Source: Algibacter amylolyticus (GTDB taxonomy: Bacteria > Bacteroidota > Bacteroidia > Flavobacteriales > Flavobacteriaceae). From it: a DNA stretch of 64,000 nt. A model generated the notes under the pieces. That model saw only the letters and a program-made list of their open reading frames with translations, had not been told where the DNA came from and did not search any database. The DNA lies in contig NZ_JACHGE010000001.1 in NCBI RefSeq assembly GCF_014202225.1, forward strand, positions 725,320 to 789,319. The letters run 5' to 3'. The translations under genes and the position numbers were made by a program. Shown here one piece after another: positions 8,297-14,939 of the stretch; the first letter of the stretch is position 1, and each line of letters opens with the position of its first letter.

Positions 8297-8587
8297 ATGA
8301 CGAAGGCTGATTTAGTAGCAAAAATTTCTGAGAAGTTAGGAATTGAAAAAGGAGATGTTCAAGCAACGGTTGAAACATTTATGGAAGAAGTAAAAACTTC
8401 TTTAGAAGGTGGAGACAATGTTTATTTGAGAGGTTTTGGTAGCTTTATTATTAAAACTAGAGCTGAAAAAACGGGTAGAAACATTTCTAAAAATACAACT
8501 ATAAAAATACCTGCTCATAATATCCCTGCATTTAAGCCTGCAAAAGTTTTTGTTGAAGGCGTTAAAACAAATGTAGACGTTAAATAA
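8297..8587 (+). CDS. HU/IHF-family DNA-binding protein
   Basis: A 96-residue nucleoid protein, the normal HU length. It begins MTKADLVAKISEKLGI, has the GFGSF turn (RGFGSFIIKTRAEKTGRN) and the DNA-contacting arm ending IPAHNIPAFKPAK. It bends and compacts DNA as a dimer. The arm has IPAHNIPAFKP where E. coli HU has IPAAKVPAFKA. It is followed by a 30-codon basic protein within one short transcript closed by a terminator at 8747. Whether it is nearer HU or IHF cannot be settled by eye; HU is more likely in Bacteroidota. Confidence 0.95.
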   Translation: MTKADLVAKISEKLGIEKGDVQATVETFMEEVKTSLEGGDNVYLRGFGSFIIKTRAEKTGRNISKNTTIKIPAHNIPAFKPAKVFVEGVKTNVDVK

Positions 8588-8650
8588 AGTAACTAAGTGC
8601 TGAAGATGTTCAGTAATAAAACGAATTATTAATTTAAAAATACACTATTT

Positions 8651-8743
8651 ATGCCAAGTGGTAAAAAACGTAAAAGACATAAGGTAGCGACGCACAAACG
8701 TAAGAAACGTAGACGCGCTAACCGTCACAAGAAGAAAAAATAA
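8651..8743 (+). CDS. 30-residue highly basic protein, probable ribosomal protein
   Basis: This short frame encodes 30 residues, 19 of them Lys, Arg or His (starting MPSGKKRKRHKVATHKRKK and ending in a Lys run). It sits 63 bp after the HU gene and just before a terminator, an arrangement I recall as conserved in Flavobacteriia. Size and charge point to a small ribosomal protein. It may be the Bacteroidota-specific large-subunit protein reported in Flavobacterium ribosome structures (bL38), but that link is from memory and uncertain. The lack of stops, the position and the composition make a real gene likely. Confidence 0.8.
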   Translation: MPSGKKRKRHKVATHKRKKRRRANRHKKKK

Positions 8744-8746
8744 ATC

Positions 8747-8776
8747 AAAAAAGTAGTTAGATTAGCTACTTTTTTT
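8747..8776 (+). terminator. Terminator after HU and the 30-residue protein
   Basis: AAAAAAGTAG pairs with CTACTTTTTT around a loop of about 9 nt, three bases after the stop codon. Confidence 0.8.
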
Positions 8777-8824
8777 GGTTTTAAAAAACAAACAAGTTCA
8801 TTGAAATGAGTTCAATAATTTTTT

Positions 8825-8908
8825 AACACCCTTTTTGGGTGTTGTTTGAACTCCACGGATTAAAATCCTGTGAAAAAATAATGTTTAATCCATCCCGATT
8901 TATCGGGA
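8825..8908 (+). promoter_or_regulatory. Three successive hairpins in the leader of the RNase G gene
   Basis: Three inverted repeats lie in the 100 bp before the RNase G start: AACACCC/GGGTGTT (8825-8843, loop TTTTT), CACGGAT/ATCCTGTG with one bulged base (8854-8872), and TCCCGAT/ATCGGGA (8893-8908, 2-nt loop). None of them is followed by a long T-run. They could shape the leader mRNA of a ribonuclease gene. Confidence 0.55.
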
Positions 8909-8922
8909 CAAAAATTAACTAA

Positions 8923-10470
8923 ATGGATAAAGAATTGATCATTCGATCTAGTTCTGACGATGTTGATTTTGCCTTATTAAAAGATGGAAAACTTATTGAA
9001 TTACAGAAAGATGAAGATAGTAACGACTTTGCTGTTGGTGATGTGTTTATAGCCAAAATCAGAAAAGCCGTTCCTGGACTAAATGCTGCATTTGTTAATG
9101 TAGGTTATGAGAAAGATGCATTTTTGCATTATCATGATTTAGGGCCAAAACTACCTTCGCTTTTAAAATTCACAAAACGTGTAAGCACAGGTAAGCTAAA
9201 GGAATTTTCTTTAAAAAATTTCCCATTTGAAAAAGATATTGATAAAGACGGAAAAATTTCCGACGCATTAAAATCTAATCAATCGCTATTAGTACAAATT
9301 GTAAAAGAACCTATATCAACAAAAGGGCCTAGAATTAGCTCAGAGCTATCTATTGCTGGTCGATATATTGTTTTAGTACCTTTTTCTACACGCATATCTA
9401 TTTCTCAAAAAATAGAAGATCGAGAAGAGAAAGATCGTTTAAAACGCTTGGTAAAGAGTATTACTCCCCAAGGTTTTGGCGTTATTGTACGTACGGTAGC
9501 ACAAGGCAAAAAAGTAGCAGAGCTAGATAAAGATTTACAAAATTTGCTTAGTCGTTGGACGGCAATGTGTAAAAAGCTACACAAAGCGCATCATCCTACA
9601 AAAGTATTAGGAGAAATGAATAAAGCCTCGTCAATTTTACGAGATATATTCAATGATACCTTTACAGGAATAACTGTAGATGATGAAACGCTGTATTATC
9701 AAATTAAAGATTACGTGCAGGAAATTGCACCAGAGAAAGAATCAATAGTTAAATTGTATCAGTCAAACAACCCAATTTTCGAGAAATTCGGAATAGAAAG
9801 ACAAATTAAAACCTCGTTTGGAAAAACCGTTTCCATGGCAAAAGGTGCCTATTTGGTAATAGAACATACCGAAGCCCTTCATGTTATTGATGTAAACAGC
9901 GGAAATAGATCTAACAAAGCAAACAATCAAGAGGATACTGCATTAGAGGTTAACTTAATAGCTGCTACCGAAATGGCTCGTCAATTACGCTTGCGTGATA
10001 TGGGCGGAATCATTGTAGTAGATTTTATAGACATGACCAGTGCAGAAAACAGGCAAAAACTCTTCAACCATCTTCGTGATGAAATGAAAGATGATAGAGC
10101 TAAACATAAAATATTGCCCCCAAGTAAATTTGGGTTGATACAAATTACAAGACAGCGTGTTCGCCCAGAAATGAACATTAAAACTCGCGAGGAAAACCCC
10201 GATGAGATTATTAATGGCTCTGAGGTAGAAGCACCAATAGGTTTGATTGAAAAAATCAATCAAGATCTTGAAAGACTAATTAAAAAAGACTATAAAAGGT
10301 TGACATTAAACACACATCCTTTTATAGCAGCCTTTTTAACAAAAGGTATTCCATCTGTGCGAACTAAATGGTTTTTAGAGCACAAAAAATGGGTTAAAAT
10401 TTTACCAAGAGATGCTTACACATACTTAGAGTACCACTTTTTCGATAAAGATGGTAATCAAATTAAATAA
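8923..10470 (+). CDS. rng: Ribonuclease E/G family endoribonuclease
   Basis: 515 residues, the size of RNase G rather than full-length RNase E. The S1-like N-terminal domain contains VGDVFIAKIRKAVPGLNAAF and GYEKDAFLHY. The catalytic region has VIDVNSG and the metal-binding DFIDM (GGIIVVDFIDM). There is no long disordered scaffold region after the catalytic core. The enzyme cuts single-stranded AU-rich RNA, for example in 16S rRNA 5' maturation and mRNA decay. It is a single gene between the HU terminator and its own terminator, with a hairpin-rich leader. Confidence 0.94.
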   Translation: MDKELIIRSSSDDVDFALLKDGKLIELQKDEDSNDFAVGDVFIAKIRKAVPGLNAAFVNVGYEKDAFLHYHDLGPKLPSLLKFTKRVSTGKLKEFSLKNFPFEKDIDKDGKISDALKSNQSLLVQIVKEPISTKGPRISSELSIAGRYIVLVPFSTRISISQKIEDREEKDRLKRLVKSITPQGFGVIVRTVAQGKKVAELDKDLQNLLSRWTAMCKKLHKAHHPTKVLGEMNKASSILRDIFNDTFTGITVDDETLYYQIKDYVQEIAPEKESIVKLYQSNNPIFEKFGIERQIKTSFGKTVSMAKGAYLVIEHTEALHVIDVNSGNRSNKANNQEDTALEVNLIAATEMARQLRLRDMGGIIVVDFIDMTSAENRQKLFNHLRDEMKDDRAKHKILPPSKFGLIQITRQRVRPEMNIKTREENPDEIINGSEVEAPIGLIEKINQDLERLIKKDYKRLTLNTHPFIAAFLTKGIPSVRTKWFLEHKKWVKILPRDAYTYLEYHFFDKDGNQIK

Positions 10471-10473
10471 TTT

Positions 10474-10510
10474 AAAAAACCCGCTACTTTTATAGTTAGC
10501 GGGTTTTTTT
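10474..10510 (+). terminator. Terminator after the RNase G gene
   Basis: AAAAAACCCGCTA pairs with TAGCGGGTTTTTT around a loop of about 10 nt, four bases after the stop. Confidence 0.9.
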
Positions 10511-10575
10511 ATACAGTTTAGCTAAACCTTTAGGCATTGCCACACGTATTTTAAAAGTAATTTTTTGAAACATAT

Positions 10576-10663
10576 TTGGGCGTTACCACAAGGGTCGGGC
10601 TTTCCATTACAAGTCCGCGCTACGTTCCTTCGCTGTGGGCTTTTCACTGCAATCCCTAACGCG
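10576..10663 (+). repeat. Dispersed element, copy A ('empty' form)
   Basis: Copy A of a five-copy intergenic family (others at 17532, 24902, 31927 and 42955). It runs from GGGCGTTACC through GGTCGGGCTTTCC, ACAAGTCC and GTGGGCTTTTCACTGC to CAATCCCTAACGC. The ends can pair (GCGTTA with TAACGC). At the position where the other copies carry a hairpin, this copy has only ACAAG. It is not coding. Confidence 0.75.
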
Positions 10664-10906
10664 GGTTTAGTAATTATCTTAAGTAATTAGTATTTACACA
10701 GCTTATCACCATAAAATAAGGGCTTAGAGTTCAGTATTAGCGGCTATTTCGCCCATTTACTATAATTATACGATTAATCAATTTTATTGTCAGATTCCCC
10801 TCTAAAACAGGTAATTAACGATTTTAAACACCATTTAATCAAATAAATTTAATATTCTTTTAGTTCCATATTACATTTCGAGGAATTAATCCTAAACCCT
10901 CTCAAA
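10664..10906. other. AT-rich intergenic stretch, nothing recognised
   Basis: With the terminator and repeat copy A it makes up the 436-bp gap between the RNase G gene and the OmpA-family gene. No reading frame, RNA gene or clear promoter pair is visible in these 243 bp. Confidence 0.5.
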
Positions 10907-12529
10907 ATGAAAACTAAACTTTGTTTTTTCATTGTCCTAGCATGCAATTTTATTATTGCTCAAGGCCCTAACAATTCCATCGCTTTTAATAACTCGCCAT
11001 ACAATTCTACAAATACATTGCCTACATATACTGTGGCTAAACCAGTTGCAATAAGCGCTAACGGTTTTAATTTCGATTTATTAGATGCTGGTGTTAGTAC
11101 GCGATATGCCGAAATTGGTTCAGGTTTCTTTAAAAATAAACTCATTATGGTATCCTCAAAAAAAATTGGAGGACTGGCTAAAATCGATCCTAATACGCAT
11201 GAGGCTTTTAAAGAATTATTTTGTTTGGATATCGATAAAAACGGTTCTTTAAGTTCGCCATTATTATTCAGTAGAATTATAAACACCAATGCCAGCGAAG
11301 ATCAATTAACCTTTTCTCCTGACGAAAATACCGTTTATTATACTCGAAGTAGTAAAGACAATTCACTTGAGTTTAAACTATACAAAGCTGAATTAGAAGA
11401 AGACTCTCATGGTAATTGGATTAATAACCAACTTTTAAGTGTTAACGATACTAATGTTTCTATTGAAACGCCTTTTGTAAATAACACAGGCGATAAATTA
11501 TATTTTTCGGCTAATTACCCAGACGCTATTGGTGGGTTCGATTTATATGTGTCAACTATTAACGCAGATGGTACTTTAGGAACTCCTGTAAATCTAGGTA
11601 ATACCGTTAATACGGTGGCCGACGAAAAGTATCCTTCTCTATCCATAGATAATAAATACTTATATTTTTCTTCTAAAGGTCACGAAAACATTGGCGGTTA
11701 CGATCTTTTTGTGAGCAAGAACTCTAAAAATGAATTTCAGGTGCCAAGAAATATGGGGAATACTATAAATACGGTATACGATGAAATAGCCTATTTTTTA
11801 GCGGCTAGAAATAAAGCGTATGTATCTTCTAACAGACCAAACGGTAAAGGAGGTTACGATATTTATACGGCAATCAATAATGAAGTTGTTCAATTTATTA
11901 AAGGGGAAATTTTAGATTTAGAAACGCAAATTAAATTACCAAATACAATAGTAATATTGAAGGATGATGAAGGTAACGAAATTGACAAAACAATAACTGC
12001 AGAGGATGCTACGTTTAGCTTTAATGTATCACCATTTGAATCCTATAACATATCGACACAAAAAGATGGGTTTAAAGACACTACGGTACAGTTTTTCGCC
12101 AATAGCGGCAGTGAAACCACTTATAAAAAGGACATTGAATTACATACAACCGAACCAGTAATTGCTAAAGTAGAAAATGAAATGCGTATTGTATTAGAAA
12201 ATATCTATTTTAATTTTAATAAATGGAATGTAAAGGAAGAGTCGTTTATATCATTAAATAAAGTGATAAAAGTTTTAAAGGCCAACCCAGACATGAAATT
12301 AGCGGTTAACGCACATACGGATAATAAAGGTAGAGATTCTTATAACCTAAATTTATCTAACAAACGTGCGGTATCTGCAGTTAGCTATTTAATTGAAAAC
12401 GGTATTTCTAAAGATCGTTTAGTATCTAAAGGTTATGGAGAAACTAAACCACTTATTGATTGTAAAACGAGCTGCTCTGATGGTGATTTACAAGCCAACA
12501 GGCGTGTGGAGTTTGTAATTGTTGAATAA
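10907..12529 (+). CDS. OmpA-family protein with WD40-like (PD40) repeats
   Basis: A 540-residue exported protein: signal peptide (residues 1-18, FIIAQ), a beta-propeller region with PD40-type repeats (about 120-320; LTFSPDENTVYYTRSS, PFVNNTGDKLYFSANYPDA, PSLSIDNKYLYFSSKG), a carboxypeptidase-regulatory-like domain (about 335-415), and a C-terminal OmpA/MotB peptidoglycan-binding domain (about 425-540; NAHTDNKGRDSYNLNLSNKRA, GYGETKP). The layout recalls PorE-like envelope proteins tied to type IX secretion, but that protein has additional TPRs and this one does not. No PorP/SprF partner is adjacent. A role in linking outer membrane and peptidoglycan is likely. Confidence 0.88.
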   Translation: MKTKLCFFIVLACNFIIAQGPNNSIAFNNSPYNSTNTLPTYTVAKPVAISANGFNFDLLDAGVSTRYAEIGSGFFKNKLIMVSSKKIGGLAKIDPNTHEAFKELFCLDIDKNGSLSSPLLFSRIINTNASEDQLTFSPDENTVYYTRSSKDNSLEFKLYKAELEEDSHGNWINNQLLSVNDTNVSIETPFVNNTGDKLYFSANYPDAIGGFDLYVSTINADGTLGTPVNLGNTVNTVADEKYPSLSIDNKYLYFSSKGHENIGGYDLFVSKNSKNEFQVPRNMGNTINTVYDEIAYFLAARNKAYVSSNRPNGKGGYDIYTAINNEVVQFIKGEILDLETQIKLPNTIVILKDDEGNEIDKTITAEDATFSFNVSPFESYNISTQKDGFKDTTVQFFANSGSETTYKKDIELHTTEPVIAKVENEMRIVLENIYFNFNKWNVKEESFISLNKVIKVLKANPDMKLAVNAHTDNKGRDSYNLNLSNKRAVSAVSYLIENGISKDRLVSKGYGETKPLIDCKTSCSDGDLQANRRVEFVIVE

Positions 12530-13052
12530 AAAATTAAGAACATAGATATAAGAATAAAGACTTGATTTCAACTAACTGACAGACAGCTGAAATTCTTATT
12601 TCTATATTCATGTAAATCTAATGTAGCATAATAGCTTTGCTCTAATTCAAATACATTTAGTCGTACAATCATGGTTTTTATTTAAAACATATTAAACCGA
12701 TTAAATACATCAAAATCGATAACGTGTTGCTCAAAAAGTTTTTAGTCGAGTATTTTATCTTATAGTCTAAAAGACAAGAAACTGATATTGCTCAGCCCTT
12801 TATTAGATATATATTTACAAAAGTTTTGAAACAGACATAAACATTTTTATATAGATATCCATTATTAATTAATTTTCCTAACTAAAAAACCACGCTATTT
12901 GCGTGGTTTTTTATGTTACAAAGTTCCTATTTACGGTTTTCCCGCAATAAAAAAATGTTAAATATTGAGTTATTTGATAAAACAAGCACTTCTACTTATT
13001 AACTGCGCTGTTTTTTTTTTCTTACTTTTATTTTAGATAAAAATAAACCCCC
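12530..13052. other. 523-bp intergenic region with an imperfect hairpin and an isolated terminator
   Basis: The region holds an imperfect inverted repeat near 12546-12608 (ATAGATATAAGAAT against ATTCTTATTTCTAT) that may end the OmpA-family transcript, and a clean terminator at 12884-12912, about 355 bp further on. No protein-coding frame or tRNA is visible. A small RNA ending at the second terminator is possible, but no matching promoter was recognised. Confidence 0.4.
12884..12912 (+). terminator. Isolated Rho-independent terminator
   Basis: AAAAAACCACGC, loop TATTT, GCGTGGTTTTTT is a perfect hairpin with A- and T-runs. It is 355 bp from the nearest upstream gene and 140 bp before the next gene, so what it terminates is unclear. 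Confidence 0.85.
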
Positions 13053-13568
13053 ATGAAAAAATTAATTTTAATACTAATTGTTATACCTCTAATAACTTTA
13101 AACACTACAAGTTGCAAAAACGATGATGATGTTTCAAAAGCCCCTATAGACCAACTACCCCCTAAAACTCAAACTGGTGAGAATACATTTGGATATTTAG
13201 TTAATGGAAAACCTGTTGTTGTCTCTAATACTAGAAAAATAACTGCAATTTATCAACAAAATCAACTACAATTAGGAGGGGGGGTAGAAAATGATAACAT
13301 AGATATAGATATAGTAATGTTTGTTGGAGGACCTATAGAAGAAAATACGCCTTACAGTCTAGTAGAGGTTTCAAAATATACTGATTTTAATATTTTGGAT
13401 AAATGTAAATATAATATAGAAGATGCTTATGAGGGATCTATTATGTTTTCAAAGATAGATAAAGTTAATTATATAATTTCAGGAGCATTTAGTTTTTCAA
13501 TTGTTACTGATAACTGTGAAGATATAAAAATCACAAATGGACGTTTTGATGTAAAATACACTCCATAA
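13053..13568 (+). CDS. Lipoprotein, copy 1 of a tandem duplication
   Basis: A 171-residue lipoprotein with a signal peptide and lipobox TTSC (Cys21), then KNDDDVSKAPIDQLPPKTQTGENTFG. The string LPP-x-TQTG-x-NTFG marks a common flavobacterial lipoprotein family (I recall it as DUF6252; not verified). Its paralogue starts at 13875. The two are nearly identical over the first 48 residues and similar at the C-terminus (YEGSI to GRFD-x-KY), but diverged between about 85 and 130. The usual Cys in NTFGC is Tyr here (NTFGY). It lies 14 bp before a truncated hydrolase gene. The function is unknown. Confidence 0.8.
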   Translation: MKKLILILIVIPLITLNTTSCKNDDDVSKAPIDQLPPKTQTGENTFGYLVNGKPVVVSNTRKITAIYQQNQLQLGGGVENDNIDIDIVMFVGGPIEENTPYSLVEVSKYTDFNILDKCKYNIEDAYEGSIMFSKIDKVNYIISGAFSFSIVTDNCEDIKITNGRFDVKYTP

Positions 13569-13582
13569 ATTAAATTTTAAAT

Positions 13583-13834
13583 ATGAAAAAACTACTCTTT
13601 TTTACAGTACTTTGTATGGCCTTTTTCTATGGGCATACACAAAATAACAATTATTACAACCGTATGCAGTACATATTCGGTAATATTAATAAAACAAAGG
13701 TCACTACTGGTTATTTAAAGGAATTCGGGATTCGTTTTAATGAAGTTGAAGCTCATGTTGCTACTAAATTAGTTGATGTAAATTCTAAATTTGACAATAA
13801 CATAACACCAAATGCGGAAAACCCGTATTTCTAA
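13583..13834 (+). pseudogene. Truncated N-terminal copy of the secreted hydrolase
   Basis: The first 57 codons match the start of the hydrolase at 14436 almost exactly: a signal peptide (MKKLLFFTVLC to GHTQ), then NNNYYNRMQYIFGNI and TKVTTGYLKEFGIRFNEVEA. The nucleotide sequences are identical for 63 bp (13691-13753 against 14544-14606) and then diverge abruptly. The remaining 26 codons have no counterpart in the full copy and end in a stop. The hydrolase domain and sorting domain are therefore missing. It is best read as a remnant left by duplication and deletion. It could still be translated into a short secreted peptide. Confidence 0.75.
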
Positions 13835-13874
13835 ATTAAAGAAATTACTTAATTTTAAAATAAAAATAAAACCC

Positions 13875-14402
13875 ATGAAAAAATTAATTTTAATACTAAT
13901 TATTATACCTCTAATAACTTTAAATACTACAAGTTGTATAAACGATGATGATGTTTCAAAAGATCCCATAGACCAATTACCACTTGGGACCCAAACTGGG
14001 GAGAATACATTTGGGTGTTTGATTAATGGAAAGCCATTAAGCGTTTCAAACAGTCGAGAAATTACAGCAATTTACCAAGGAGGAGTTTTACAATTGGGTG
14101 GGGGGGAAGAGAATAGTAATGAAGATATAGATATTACTATTAACTTGGAAGCTCCTTTAGATATAGATACCAGTTATGATTTGACTTCATATCCAAATTA
14201 TATATCAAAATTCAGAAAAATCTTAAACAACGTAAACTGCTCGTATGAGTATCTTGATACATATGAAGGAAGCATTAAGCTGTCAAAATTTGATAGAGTT
14301 AACTACATAGTTTCAGGCACGTTTGAATTTTCAACAGTAACAGATAATTGTGAAACCATAAATATAACAGATGGTCGTTTCGATATGAAATATATTCCAT
14401 AG
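13875..14402 (+). CDS. Lipoprotein, copy 2 of the tandem duplication
   Basis: A 175-residue paralogue of the lipoprotein at 13053. The start is set at ATG 13875, because this aligns exactly with the start of copy 1 and gives a proper lipoprotein signal (lipobox TTSC, Cys21). An in-frame ATG at 13812 would add 21 residues overlapping the truncated hydrolase and is unlikely. It keeps the Cys in NTFGC that copy 1 lacks. The leader before the start (AATAAAACCC) also resembles that of copy 1 (AATAAACCCC), so the duplication includes upstream DNA. It is 33 bp before the full-length hydrolase and probably cotranscribed with it. Confidence 0.82.
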   Translation: MKKLILILIIIPLITLNTTSCINDDDVSKDPIDQLPLGTQTGENTFGCLINGKPLSVSNSREITAIYQGGVLQLGGGEENSNEDIDITINLEAPLDIDTSYDLTSYPNYISKFRKILNNVNCSYEYLDTYEGSIKLSKFDRVNYIVSGTFEFSTVTDNCETINITDGRFDMKYIP

Positions 14403-14435
14403 ATAACTTTTTTTAACCTTTAATCCATTCTTATT

Positions 14436-14939
14436 ATGAAAAAACTACTCGTTTTTACAGTACTTTGTATGTCCTTTTTTTATGGTCACACACAAAACAA
14501 CGACTATTATAACCGTATGCAACACGTATTCGGTAATATTGACAAAACAAAGGTCACTACTGGTTATTTAAAGGAATTCGGGATTCGTTTTAATGAAGTT
14601 GAAGCTTACAATGGTACAATAAGTACTACTAATTTGGTAGACAACACGCAATGGCAATCCCTTTACAGTTCACTTTATACCATGCGTGTAGGCAATGTAG
14701 CTTCTGGTATGCAAGCTCCCGATAGTGTATTTGATTTCTTGAAGTCTCAACAAAGTAATGCTAATACAGATGTGCTTTTAGCAACCCAATATTACACATA
14801 TCAACAATACAAAACCAATGCTTACACCAATGGCGATGTTACCGTAAGCAATGATCGTATTTATGACGTAGCTGGGAAACCCTTACGATACCAAAACAGT
14901 GTTTGCTGTAACGCCATTAAAAAAGCAACTGCAAGGTAA
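14436..14939 (+). CDS. Secreted hydrolase, N-terminal part (frameshift-split gene)
   Basis: This frame has a signal peptide (MKKLLVFTVLCMSFFYGHTQ) and about 127 further residues of a secreted protein. After about codon 147 the sequence stops making sense in this frame and ends with 20 unrelated residues. The neighbouring +1 frame continues directly (AGNPYDTKTVFAVTPLKKQ) into the hydrolase starting near 14878. One extra base in the run GGGAAACCC (14874-14882) explains the break. Together the two parts would give about 1,020 residues. Whether this is a mutation, a sequencing error or recoding cannot be told from one sequence. Confidence 0.75.
   Translation: MKKLLVFTVLCMSFFYGHTQNNDYYNRMQHVFGNIDKTKVTTGYLKEFGIRFNEVEAYNGTISTTNLVDNTQWQSLYSSLYTMRVGNVASGMQAPDSVFDFLKSQQSNANTDVLLATQYYTYQQYKTNAYTNGDVTVSNDRIYDVAGKPLRYQNSVCCNAIKKATAR

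Noticed and set aside
9981-10263. Two 92-residue frames opposite the RNase G gene
   Set aside because: Both are antisense to the conserved catalytic region; the open frames follow from its codon use.
13812-13874. Longer start for the second lipoprotein
   Set aside because: The alignment with copy 1 and the lipoprotein signal both start at 13875.
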